A stretch of DNA of 64,000 nucleotides, from positions 17,231,957 to 17,295,956 of the forward strand of contig OZ024874.1 of assembly GCA_964017185.1 (NCBI GenBank). Reading direction: 5' to 3'. Position numbers and translations under genes: made by a program. The stretch's first letter is position 1. Each line of letters opens with the position of its first letter. Below the pieces are notes generated by a model. It saw nothing but the letters and a program-made list of their open reading frames with translations, ran no database searches and was not told the origin of the DNA. Shown here in pieces: positions 32,601-42,911 of the stretch. Source of the DNA: Rugalucina vietnamica. Lineage: Eukaryota; Mollusca; Bivalvia; Lucinida; Lucinidae.

Positions 32601-32822
32601 GAGCCGTGTCATGAGGAAACCCGTCAACGGTATTTCTGGCCAGGTCCGACACATAGCCCGCTATTTGCTCACAGACGATGGATAGAGGCTTAAATGCAGT
32701 CAAATTCAAGGAGTCTGTGGATGTATTATCTATGTGACAAACTGCAGGTAGTGATCGGCTTTGAGGTTACCAAGCAACTGATTTGTGCCTTCATTTTCAC
32801 TGTCGCAAGAAACAGGATTTTT
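32601..32822 (-). mobile_element. Family A copy, strongly decayed
   Basis: Recognisable by GAGCCGTGTCATGAGGAAAC, CCAGGTCCGACACA, GATAGAGGCTTAA and GTGATCGGCTTTGAGGTTAC; the right end is lost. Confidence 0.6.
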
Positions 32823-33333
32823 CACAAAACTGTTCATTTGATAGAGGAGCGATTGTTTTTTCTTTTAGACACAAGAAGTTATTTTTGATTTGTATATACT
32901 TACTATATTCTTTCAGGGAACAATATAAAAGTTCGAAAAGACCATCGAAAAAATGCATTCTCACCATTATTTTAAATCATATCTCGGGTAAAACCTGTCT
33001 TCCACAAATGAGCTTCACCCAACCACTGTTGCATGTCGTTGATGAGATACAAGGGGTGTTTCTACTTTATATGGGAGACAATGATGCTGCTGATCACACT
33101 GTATGTATGCACAACTTTATCAGCAAATTTGCTATTAACTAAGCTAAAATTTTATTTTTTCTTGTGACAAGAGATTCATAATATGAATTGAAAACAATCT
33201 TTCAGTTCCAAGGTCCACTTTATTTAAAACTGGAGAACTTAAACTTTATTTAGTGATAATATCATTGATGTTGTATTTTTTCTCTATAACCAAACTTTGC
33301 ATATGAATTTCTCAAACCTGCTGGAACAGTTCT
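32823..33333. other. No gene seen
   Basis: The 119-codon ORF at 32783-33142 starts inside the decayed family A copy and shows no domain. Not called. Confidence 0.45.
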
Positions 33334-33572
33334 GCCCCGAGGTTATAAAACTTTTTTCAAGCTCAACTCAGCTGAGCATGAAATTTAAACTGCTCATAAT
33401 TAATGAAATAACCAAATGGTTGAAATTTCATGTTCATATTGCCAAAGCCTGTAATTCATCCTGCTAATAAATGTTAAAATGCCAACAACTGTTGGCATTT
33501 TAACATTTATGAGCAGGATAAATTTTAGTCTCAGCTGAGCTGAGCATGAAAAAAGTTTTATAACCTCAGGAC
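33334..33572 (-). mobile_element. Family G foldback MITE
   Basis: 239 bp. Ends GCCCCGAGGTTATAAAACTT and, reversed, TCCTGAGGTTATAAAACTTT, with CTCAACTCAGCTGAGC just inside. Holds the central palindrome TTAAAATGCCAACA-ACT-GTTGGCATTTTAA. CAGTTCT (33327-33333 and 33573-33579) repeats on both sides, a possible 7-bp target duplication. Opposite orientation to its neighbour at 33691. Confidence 0.85.
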
Positions 33573-33690
33573 CAGTTCTAATTTGCTGACTACCCTAGGT
33601 TGGGGTTATTGCTGGGATTGTTGAAACAAGTAAATGTCAAAGTCCCTGTTTCATGACCTGGAACTGGGGGCCATGTTTAGAAATGACCTG

Positions 33691-33907
33691 GCCCCGACAT
33701 TATGAAACTTTTTTCTTGCTCAACTCAGCTCAGATTAAAATTTATCCTGCTCATCAATGTTAAAATGCCAACAATCGTTGGCATTTTAACATTAATGAGC
33801 AGGATAAATTACTAGTTTTTGAATTTTCCACTAATTTTGACTATTTCAACATCTATGAGCAGTTAAAATTTCATGCTGAGCTTGAAAAAAGTTTTATAGC
33901 CTCGGGT
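33691..33907 (+). mobile_element. Family G foldback MITE
   Basis: Same ends and same central palindrome (TTAAAATGCCAACA...GTTGGCATTTTAA), reverse orientation relative to the copy 120 bp to the left. No clear target duplication. Confidence 0.83.
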
Positions 33908-34103
33908 CCAGTGCATCAGGAATCAATTATTAAGCAGTTTGTACTATCAAGGTACTACATGTACTCACCATTATCATTTTTTTTATTTATTTATTTTTTT
34001 TTTTTTGAAAGTCTTGAAATATTTTCTATCAAGGTCAATGGCTTAATTGCATGACATTGTTAAAAGTTTCAGCTTTATATCAAACTATCATTTAACGTTA
34101 ATT

Positions 34104-34330
34104 GAGCCGCGTCATGAGAAAACAGGATTATTGCCTATGCGAAAACAAAGGCGCAGATCAGTAACTGCACAGTTGATCACCTCCTTTGTTTTCACTACTC
34201 GGATAGTACAATTCCTCTTCTACTTATAGCCAAAATTTCAAGCCTTTAGCCTATTTCTGTGACAGTACAGCCCGAGTTGTATCAGACATGGTCCGAAACC
34301 CCAAAGACTGGTTTTCTCATGTTGCCCCTC
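34104..34330 (+). mobile_element. Family A copy, palindrome partly deleted
   Basis: 227 bp. Flanks AATT and AAGT (3 of 4). The left palindrome arm has lost about 10 bases (GCAGATCAGTAACTGCACAG). Right end decayed to TTGCCCCTC. Confidence 0.88.
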
Positions 34331-34986
34331 AAGTTGTTTTTCAAAGTGGTATCTCATTCCATCCTGATTCTTCTTGGGTTATCAGTCTTTTTGATTTTCA
34401 TTGGAGAGCATGAAAGTATGAAGTCCATACATACAATATGAGGAAATAATTGTCCTTATTTTTAGCAATTTTGATGAAAATTTATACAGGCTGCTGACTT
34501 TTCACTGTTAAACATCCAGTAATTTATATTGGCGAAACACGCCAGGAATGACCAACACCATTATTGTATTTGGGCGTTTCTATTTATTGTAGAGCAAGAT
34601 GGCGGGTTGTGTTACCGAGACAACTTATGTGCAGAGACAGATGTCTGCCTTCCTTGTTTCACTGTAACTTCCCTGATTTTCGCTTACTTCCCCTCTCACA
34701 CTGGTCTGTTTTGACGTACAGGCAATAAGTTTTCCGTACAGTAAACAAGCTCACAACACACCCACAACGAATAAATGGCTTATTTTAGTGGTGTTTATAA
34801 TAATTGATTATTTATTATAAGCTGCTAATTCTGTCTATCAGCATGAAAAAAAAAATCATTGTCTGTATGTAAAGACAGACCAGTGTGCCTCGTATCTCTC
34901 TGTTTGAGTGCTTGTCATGTTCACAGTCAACAGCTAAGGCGATGTTAGGACAGTCATTTATCCTGGCCACACTGTTCTTTGGCATA
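34331..34986. other. No gene seen
   Basis: A short SINE-tail-like piece (AGTCAACAGCTAAGGCGATG) at about 34925-34944. Otherwise unassigned. Confidence 0.45.
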
Positions 34987-35216
34987 ACAATTGAAAATTT
35001 CATTGGAAAACATTTGATAATTTTAACACACTTTATCAAAACATTGATTGTGGGTACACATTAGAACTGCTTCGTCGAGGCGATTCTAACGAGTACCCAC
35101 AATCTATGTATTGAATCTAAAATAAGAAAATAGGTATACCCCTGCAAATCCCATCTTCAACATATATAAATGTGTGTTTAAGGGGTAATTTGTTGCACAG
35201 ACATGTTATCCTAATG
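34987..35216 (+). mobile_element. Family C MITE, left end worn
   Basis: Central palindrome CATTAGAACTGCTTCGTCGAGGCGATTCTAAC and right end CAGACATGTTATCCTAATG are clear; the first 40-50 bases are diverged. Confidence 0.8.
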
Positions 35217-35375
35217 CCATGTGAGGCTGATTGCATGATTTCGAATTTAGATCTAAAAGCTACAGGCACACATGCAAGACAGGAATAAATTGTCCCTTTT
35301 TATGCCTAAAATCAGTGTAATTCACCAGATAATAGTTTGTACTTCCTTCACAAAGATCTGCTTTCAAGAACAATT

Positions 35376-35609
35376 GAGCCGCCGCATGGGAAAACCAACA
35401 ATCTGCATAGGCGAAAACAAAGGCGCAGATCAGCTTCGCAGTAACTACACAGCTGATCAGCGCCTTTGTTTTCGCTATACAGATAGTACAATTCCTCTTC
35501 TTCTTAAATCCGAAATTTTAAGCTTCTAACCTTCTTCTGTGATTGTACAGCCCAGTTTGTGTTGGACCTGTTCGGAACCAAAATTGTTGGTTTTGTCATG
35601 CACAGGCTC
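35376..35609 (+). mobile_element. Family A copy with unlike ends
   Basis: 234 bp with duplication AATT (35372-35375 and 35610-35613). Left GAGCCGCCGCATGGGAAAAC, right GTTTTGTCATGCACAGGCTC. Palindrome arms differ (CTTCGCAG against CTACACAG), a mispaired hybrid. Confidence 0.94.
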
Positions 35610-36072
35610 AATTTTCTTTGGCAGATTAGAACACCAGATTCATAAAAAATTTCCCTATTATAAACATTGATTTTTAATGATTCTCCGCAAAATATGTAAA
35701 ACAATATCTGATAATGTCCGTGAAAAGATACAAATTTTTCTGTTTCACTTGGTTATCACTGAAGCATACAATTGCTGGTAACAGAAAACAATTGTTTATA
35801 TTACTTTGACATGGAAACATCTTGCGAAAATGTCAGTTTTCCATTGATCAAGGAAGGTTTAAATCAATTAGGACTTCCTTTAACAGTTAAGTCGCACTAC
35901 TTTTAAAACTTGTCACATTATAATTAAGTCTAAGCTTTCTGAACCAAAGTGTGCCATTATCGTTATACAGATTTATGATTTTTAACAGAATAACCAAAAA
36001 GGTTGAAAATATAATCATATGGTATTAAGTAAGGCTACAAGAGAGCAAGTGTCCAAGACGTTGTTGACATGT
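35610..36072. other. AT-rich stretch, no gene seen
   Basis: Nothing supported. Confidence 0.5.
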
Positions 36073-37209
36073 ATACTAATGTCCAATGAAAACGTACCAC
36101 CTACAAAAGTGTAAAAAATATGTTTTTGACTGAACATTTCAGTTTGTCTATTTGATATTTCAGTACTGTGATAACCTGTCCAAATCATGGCACGTTCGCA
36201 AATCTGTCTGATAAGTGATGCTCCGAGGATAAAGCAACCAAGACGTTAACCGTCAAAAAGAAAATCACAAAACCTGTATTCGAATGCGCCAGATGTGAAG
36301 AAATTTTCAATCACGCATCGACTCGCGCCTAGAAGATGCATAACGTCGAAACATGAAGAATTTGACAGTCAGTGTGCTTCGAAAACGTCAACGTGGAATT
36401 CTTGACGTCATAAGCAACATTTTGACCACTGCACAAAAACAGAGACATTAAAAAGGCAATCAAATGTCTGCAGCAAAATTGCGATTAAATCACAAATGTG
36501 AGCCGTTTTGTCCAGGAATCTTGCCCATTACATCATAAAGGCTTAGGATTTTGACGTTTAATGGCTAACGTAAAACGTTAAAATCGCAAACACGTTGAAC
36601 CTAAATGACCTGTACATCATTTATTGTACGCTTATATTCATCTCGACAAACAAAATCAATTTTCAGAAATTCTGACTCGATAGCGTTTCCGGAAGCGGCT
36701 GGAGAGAAGCTTAAAATTGACGTCAGTCATCGAACGTCATTCTAGAAAATGATTTCGGTGACGTTTTGCATATGTTAAGATTCGTATTCCCAAAATAAAC
36801 TGTTTTGGGATATCTGTATGAAAGAAACCGTTTGTGAACGTTTTTTGACCGATTTTGCAAGACTTTGCGTTTTTGAGGCGTGCATGGTGACGCGTAGAGC
36901 GGTTTTACCGTGTGTTGTGATGTGATGTAGTGGTTGACAAGGCGGCGAATAGTTTGTTGAGCTACTCGCATACGGGAAAATCATTTCCGGGATTTTTGGA
37001 TCAGTCATAGCTTACGTAAAATTGAATAAACGTAATTTGTAGTCCGACGTAACGTCGCTTACAAACCGTCGCGGGGGGGATAAACTTTGGCGTAGAAACA
37101 TTGTATTCAACCTTTATAACATAAGGAAACATCATATGTGCACAAAGGTTTTGATATCCCGCAACTATGAGCATCCAATGAGTGGTACGTTTTCATTGGA
37201 CATGAGTAT
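36073..37209. mobile_element. 1.1-kb TIR element, CpG-rich interior
   Basis: ATACTAATGTCCAATGAAAA plus CGTACCAC at 36073-36100 matches the reverse complement of 37182-37209 at 27 of 28 positions. Both outer sides read TA next to the repeat, compatible with a TA target. The interior differs from the flanks in its high CpG and ACGT content. Two overlapping minus-strand ORFs (36723-37008) lie near the right end. One has a stretch VAQQTIRRLVNHY that loosely resembles a helix-turn-helix of Tc1-type transposases, but the rest does not, so I make no claim of a transposase. Length and lack of long ORF point to a non-autonomous or decayed element. Confidence 0.65.
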
Positions 37210-37261
37210 ATATCAAGTGAATGGGTGTTTGTCAGGTCTGCATGTCACTTGCACCAAACCA

Positions 37262-37541
37262 CATCAGGAAAACATGCCTGTGCAATGTATACCCCCTTGA
37301 ACCCCACCTTTATATAGCAAAACTGGGGTATGCAGGGGTATACCTAATTTTCTTATTTTTGCCACAAAACATAGATTGTGGGTACTCGTTAGAACCGCCT
37401 CCGCGAGGCGGTTCTAACGTGTACCAACAATCTATGTTTTGAGCAAAAATAAGAAAAAATATCAAAAAATTTCATCAGAAATTTTCAATTTTTGATACTG
37501 AAAAAATTCTCTATATCTTGCATGGGCAAGTTTTTGTAATA
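37262..37541 (-). mobile_element. Family C MITE, full copy
   Basis: 280 bp, reverse orientation: CATCAGGAAAACATGCCTGT at the left, GCATGGGCAAGTTTTTGTAAT at the right. Palindrome GTTAGAACCGCCTC-CGCGAG-GCGGTTCTAAC is perfect. Confidence 0.92.
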
Positions 37542-37654
37542 GTGTTCTATTCCTGAGCAAAGCTTTTCAAATGCAGTTCACCTGTATTAAGTGCTCATTA
37601 TAATGCCAGTACCTGAAAACTAGCTCTGTCAAGTGATAATTACACTTATCAAGA

Positions 37655-37931
37655 CATCACAAAAACATGACCAAGCAAATACAGATATTTTTTTTCAGCT
37701 TTAAAAAATAAAAATTTTATTGGAAAAAAAAAAAAAATGATAGTTTTAATATTTTTGCTCAAAACAAAGATTGTGGGTACATGTTAGAAACCACCTCACC
37801 AAGGCAGTTCTAACAAGTACCCACAATCTATGTTTTGGATCAAAATTAAGAAAAATTGTATACCCCTTCAGACACCAGTTTTACTATATAAAATTGGGCT
37901 TCAAGGGGGTGGGGGTATACATTTCCTGATG
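37655..37931 (+). mobile_element. Family C MITE
   Basis: CATCACAAAAACATGACCAA at the left, CATTTCCTGATG at the right. Palindrome GTTAGAAACCACCTC...GCAGTTCTAAC imperfect. Only about 110 bp from the previous copy and reversed. Confidence 0.85.
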
Positions 37932-39044
37932 CATACTTTTTCTAAATGATATCACCAGGTTACAAGTGCTTAAGCAGGCAATTAGTTAAGAAAAAGGGAC
38001 ATTCTAATCATTTTAATTCATGGACCAGGTGTTTTCTCCACTCAAGTGCAGCCTTACGTTGTATGAAACTATCTGGTCAATTCATGCTTTGTTGCCTGGA
38101 AGAAAAGCAAGTCTTGTTTGACATTTTCGGTAATTTTTGAGCCACCTGCGGTTAACGAAAAGAGCAGTAAAACCATTGCTAAAACAATAATAATCCAAAT
38201 TTGATTAGAATCCAATAATGAATTCTGATTGCTATCAATCGACTCTTTTGTATAGATGAATACCATTCGTGAGCATTCAAGATTTTCCCACCATGTGTTT
38301 TACCAGTATTCAATCGCTATAATATCAACAGTATGAAACTGATATTACCGAAATCATACAATGATAAAATAAATGATTCTTTATTCAAAGTTAGTTTGGT
38401 AATTATCAACCGTTAAAATCATGTATCTCTTTCTTTTGAAAGTTTTAAGGTATCTTAATATTTAGTCTGAATTCTATAGGAAGAATCCCAAACATGATGA
38501 AACACGAATGCTTGTCGGTGACGCTTAATTTGTCGCATGACAGAAACAATGGGTCAATCGGAGATGCTCAGTATTTAGCGATTATATCACAAATTCTCCC
38601 ACCTTTCTTTACAAATAGTCATGAGCAAGTCGCTACATTGGAGATTCGTTTACGAATTCAGAGGTCTAGCTAAGAAATGATATTAGATGAACGTTTTGAA
38701 TTTTTTCTTGTTTCTTCTTTCAGTCATAATTATCATAATTTCCATTTTTAATAAGGTGATGATGAATCAATTCCTTGCAGTACAAATGATATACACTTTC
38801 TTAAAGATTTGCAGAAATAATCAGAAAAACTCAATAATTATTAAAATATTTGACAATTTTTGATGTTCAAAAGTCAAATGACTAACTGCCCAACATTGTA
38901 GCAATTTGTGGGAAAACGATGACATACTTTTTATGTTTTTAAAGAAAATTTTGATACTAATGATCAGATGAAAAGAACAGAGCAGACAATGCTTGATGAA
39001 AATGGATATGTAACCTTTGTCTCACAAAATTACTAATTTGATTT
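37932..39044. other. AT-rich stretch, no gene seen
   Basis: Nothing supported; short unrelated ORFs only. Confidence 0.5.
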
Positions 39045-39327
39045 CATCAGGAAAACTTGTCCATGAAATGTATACCCCCTTGATCCCCAATTTTATATAG
39101 TAAAACTGGGGTCTGGAGGGGTATACCTATTTTCCTTAATTTTGATCCAAAACATAGACTGTGGGTACTTGTTAGAACCGCCTCGCTGCGGCGGTTCAAA
39201 CGTGTACCCACAATCAATGTTTTGAGCAAAAATATTAAAAACATCATTTTTTTTTTTTTTGGTTGATATTTTCAATTTTAACAGCTGAAAAAAATCTGTG
39301 TATATTGCATGGCCATGTTTTAATAAT
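39045..39327 (-). mobile_element. Family C MITE, end split by family A
   Basis: CATCAGGAAAACTTGTCCAT at the left; the right end CATGGCCATGTTTTAATAAT is interrupted by the family A copy starting at 39328, and the last bases resume after it as TAATG. Family A is therefore the younger insertion here. Confidence 0.9.
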
Positions 39328-39562
39328 GAGCCACCGCATGGGAAAACCAACAATCTGCATATGCGAAAACAAAGACGCAGATCAGCTTCGCGGTAACCGC
39401 GAAGCTGATCAGCGCCTTTGTTTTCGCTACACGGATAGTACAGTCCCTCTTCTTCTTAAATCCAAAATTTCAAGCCTCTAGCCTGCTTCTGAGACTGTAC
39501 AGCCCGGTTTGTGTCAGACCTGGTCAGAAACCCAAATTGTTGGTTTTGTCACGCACAGGCTC
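39328..39562 (+). mobile_element. Family A copy in the tip of family C
   Basis: 235 bp with duplication TAAT (39324-39327 and 39563-39566). Unlike ends: GAGCCACCGCATGGGAAAAC / GTTTTGTCACGCACAGGCTC. Palindrome arms CGCGGTAACCGCG. Confidence 0.94.
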
Positions 39563-39645
39563 TAATGTTATTTGTCAGCCTCAACCAATATGGAAACTAC
39601 ATGAATATCATTCTAGTCACTAAATACTTAAAAAAATAGTTATTT

Positions 39646-39880
39646 GAGCCTCGACGCGAGAAAACCGGGCTTCGGGGTTTCCGACCAGGTCCGACACAAA
39701 CCGACCTGTACAAGCTCAGAAAAGAGCTAGAAGCTTGAAATTTCGGATTTAAGTAGAAGAGGAATTGTACTATCCGTGTAGCGAAAACAAAGGCGCTGAT
39801 CAGCTTCGCGGTTACCGCGAAGCTGATCTGCGCCTTTGTTTTCGCCTAGGCAAAAATCCGGTTTTCTCACGATGCGGCTC
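39646..39880 (-). mobile_element. Family A palindromic MITE, full copy
   Basis: 235 bp with duplication ATTT (39642-39645 and 39881-39884). CCGG subtype ends (GCGAGAAAACCGGGCTTCGG / CAAAAATCCGGTTTTCTCAC). Head-to-head with the copy 83 bp to the left. Confidence 0.95.
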
Positions 39881-40101
39881 ATTTAATAAAAGCAATGTGC
39901 ATTTCACAGACTTCTTACACACAAGGATGAAACAAAATACATGCATGATACAATAAATGACCCCAATGTCTCATACCTGACGAAAGAAAATATTTTGTTT
40001 TTATAGACATTGGCAAGAATTGCGCAAGCCAGACTAGTCAAATTTCTCTTAAAATGTTTTTAATAGTCATTATTTAATTGCACATTTAATTGCACATTTT
40101 G

Positions 40102-40218
40102 AGTGTCATGACATCCTAATGTTGGGTAAAAGTCCCATAAAATGGAGGCAACGTCCCAACATGACCATTGCTGTTGACTGGAACATAAAGCATCAATTCA
40201 AACAAACAAACAAAATCA
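40102..40218 (+). mobile_element. SINE-like family D, 3' piece
   Basis: Starts at GTGTCATGACATCCTAATG and ends in AACAAACAAACAAAATC. The first half present at 14131 is absent: a 5' truncation as expected for reverse-transcribed insertion. Confidence 0.7.
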
Positions 40219-40715
40219 TAATTTAATTTCTAATTTTCACCCATGGCATTACATAATGGAAGACCCTAAGCATTTATAGAATAAATTTATTTCAAACTTA
40301 AGTCAGAAATTGTTTATACATATCAACGGACTTAAACAAAAAAATAAACGTATATTAAAACTGTTGATAGCAACTGAAATTCTTAAAAGAAACTATTGTC
40401 TACACATTATCAATCTTTTGTTAAGATTTTTTTGAAATATTCATTGACATAAATGATGTTCACTGAGACAAAATGTGATATGCCTGAATGCAAACTACAA
40501 AACCCCAACCACACACATACAAACACAAGTGCCGCAATATGGGGACCATCGAACGTCGTCACTGATCGGGAATAGAACAAGCGATGCAGACATTAAAACC
40601 GAATATCCAATCACAGATTGTAATCTCTGTGGGCTAGATTTTAGGAAAATTGACACTCATCTTCAATAATTTTGATCAGTTTTGATCATTTAGAAGCAAA
40701 ACCATGAAACAATGT
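40219..40715. other. No gene firmly seen
   Basis: A 64-codon ORF (40475-40669) ends with ITDCNLCGLDFRKIDTHLQ, which has a C-x2-C start and a later His like part of a C2H2 finger. Without a second His or splice context it was not called. Confidence 0.4.
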
Positions 40716-40795
40716 GAGCCTAAGCACGAGAGAAACTGGCTGAAGGTTAAAAAGAATAAAGGCACAGATCAGCTTCTATATTTGTGTCGTCCTAT
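40716..40795 (+). mobile_element. Family A remnant
   Basis: GAGCCTAAGCACGAGAGAAAC followed by AATAAAGGCACAGATCAGCT; the remaining two thirds are lost. Confidence 0.5.
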
Positions 40796-40933
40796 TAGTA
40801 ACTTTGTTGGCTCTGTTTCTCTTTTATACATATAAATCGAATACTAGTTTTATATCTAAAATCTTAATTCTGTAAAAGTAGCATCTTCCAAAGACAAAAC
40901 TTCAATTGTTCAAAACACAGAATTTATATATAT

Positions 40934-41161
40934 GAGCCGCATCGTGAGAAAACCGGATTTTTGCCTATGCGAAAACAAAGGCGCAGATCAGCTTCGCGGT
41001 AACCGCGAAGCTGATCAGCACCTTTGTTTTCGCTACTCAGATAGTAAAATTCCTCTTCTACATATAGCCAAAATTTCAAGCTTCTAACCTTTTTCTTTGA
41101 CTATACAGACCGGTTTATGTCAGACCTGGTCGGAAACCCCGGTTTTTTCGCGTCGCGGCTC
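40934..41161 (+). mobile_element. Family A palindromic MITE, full copy
   Basis: 228 bp with duplication ATAT (40930-40933 and 41162-41165). CCGG subtype on both sides. Palindrome perfect with CGCGGTAACCGCG. Confidence 0.95.
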
Positions 41162-41404
41162 ATATAATCATGAGAAAACAAGTATTCACATGTACATAAT
41201 ATCGCCCTTGTCGTTTTTGTTTAACAACCAAATGAGCAATATTTTAGTTAAGTTGGGATAGAGCCACATAATTATTATTAGAATCTTTAAATTGACTTTG
41301 ACACCAAAAATGAATTTACTGTGAAACAGACCTTGTTTTCATTCCAAATTCTGATGCACCATGATCTGACAAGTAAACCTTATTAGAGATAAAAAAAATC
41401 AAAA

Positions 41405-41908
41405 ATGGAAATGATGATGATGACGGTGGTGATGAAGATGATGCAGATAATGATGATGGGGATGATGATGCAGATGATGATGATGATGATGGTGGTGATG
41501 CAGATATTGATTGTGATGATGCAAATGATGGTGGTGATGCAAATGATGATGAAGGTGGTAATGCATGAAGATAATGATGAAGATGAAGATGATGATGATG
41601 GTGGTGGTGGTGATGCAAATGATACAAATTATGATGATCCAGATGATGATGGTGGTGATGCATATGATGATGTTGGTGGTGATGCAGACAATAATGATGC
41701 AGATGATGATAGTGGTGGTGACACAAATGATGATTTTAGTAGTGATGTAGATGATGATGCAGATGATGAAGGTGGTAATGCAGATGATGATGGTGGTGGT
41801 GATGCAGATGATGATGGTGGTGGTGATGCAGATAATGATGATGCAGATTATGATGATACCGATGATGATGATGATGATGATCATGATCATGAGGATGATC
41901 AGGCCCAT
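41405..41908. repeat. GAT/ATG trinucleotide array
   Basis: About 0.5 kb of GATGATGAT broken by a recurrent longer word GATGGTGGTGATGCAGATGA. The triplet phase is kept so well that Asp-, Met- and (reverse) His-rich frames stay open for up to 196 codons on both strands. These are artefacts of the repeat rather than genes: there is no flanking coding sequence, and all frames are open. Confidence 0.9.
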
Positions 41909-41977
41909 GCAAAAGTATGAAAACTGGTATAAATGAAATGAAATGATATAATAACTATGACCAACAAACAGAATGGA

Positions 41978-42095
41978 CCCAGCAGGCACATGACGTCAAA
42001 ATGACGTCAGATCGACGTCGCATGACGTCGATGCGACGTCATGACGTCTCATCGTCGTCGATCTGACGTCATTCTGATGTCATGTGCCTGCTGGG
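41978..42095. mobile_element. GACGTC-rich palindromic MITE
   Basis: 118 bp, ends CCCAGCAGGCACATGACGTC and the matching CATGTGCCTGCTGGG. Interior is repeated GACGTC, with three full TGACGTCA. Compared with the copy at 31440 it has about 15 extra bases in the middle. Confidence 0.85.
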
Positions 42096-42599
42096 ATACA
42101 ATGATTAGGCAGTCAAAATGAAACACTATGGAGGCTTGTCAGTATACACTGAAATGCTTTAGGACTAAAATTCCACATTTCCATGCCCATTTGATTCAAG
42201 AACTGCAAGACCCCCCATCTAGACACCTGACAGTTCTTAGATTGTAAGTCAGTGTGTAAGGATGGAAAGTATTTGTTATGACATCTCAAGATAAGAGGAA
42301 TGAAAGAAAATTTCTCTGTTATTAAGAATACATTTATTTGATAAAAAATGAAGTTGGAACAAATGGAATGTGTCAATAAGCAGCTGGGAGGGTATCAGTA
42401 GGTATAGAAAACACCTAAATTACAGATGCTGGTCGAAAGTTTGCTCCCTATGAAAGCTGGAGATCAAAAATGTGAATATCACAGATAAATAGCTAAAAAC
42501 TGTTTTTGGTTTACATTTTCAAAGGGAAAATGTTGTTGCTGTGTTTGGCTTAATGTCCTTCCAACAGCCTATGCCAATACAGACAGCATTCTTAGGTTA
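42096..42599. other. No gene seen
   Basis: Nothing supported; the start of a SINE-like word (TGGCTTAATGTCCTTCC) appears at about 42547. Confidence 0.45.
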
Positions 42600-42911
42600 A
42601 AGTGAAGGTCATCAGAGGGTCACAATTTATTTACACATTGTAGTACTTGAGTCATTGGTGCTTCATGCCAAATTTCCTTGAAATTGGTCCACCGGTTCCA
42701 GAGAAGATTTTTGAAGGATTTTTACCATATATGGGCATGGAGGCCATCTTGGTCATGTGACTTGGATTATTTATATACAAATTGGTTCCCTCATCCTGTT
42801 AAAGGTTGATATAAAATTCGGCTTTGATTGGCCAAGCAGTTTCATAGGAGATCTTTGAAAATGTGGACGCACACCATACTATAAGCTCCCCGAAGGCTCA
42901 GGTGAGCTATA
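42600..42911 (+). mobile_element. Family B, right-end copy
   Basis: Single core unit with CATATATGGGCATGG, AGGCCATCTTGGTCATGTGA, TTTGATTGGCCAAGCAGTTTC, then the right end GAAGGCTCAGGTGAGCTATA. Lacks the tandem second unit. Confidence 0.75.

Noticed and set aside
32783..33142. 119-codon ORF, plus strand
   Set aside because: Begins in a decayed family A copy and shows no recognisable content.
40475..40669. Possible C2H2 zinc finger (CNLCGLDF...)
   Set aside because: Only one His follows before the stop, and no splice context supports a longer finger.
41316..41989. His-, Ile-, Asp- and Met-rich ORFs up to 196 codons
   Set aside because: All frames of a GAT/ATG array are open by nature; no unique sequence on either side supports a protein.
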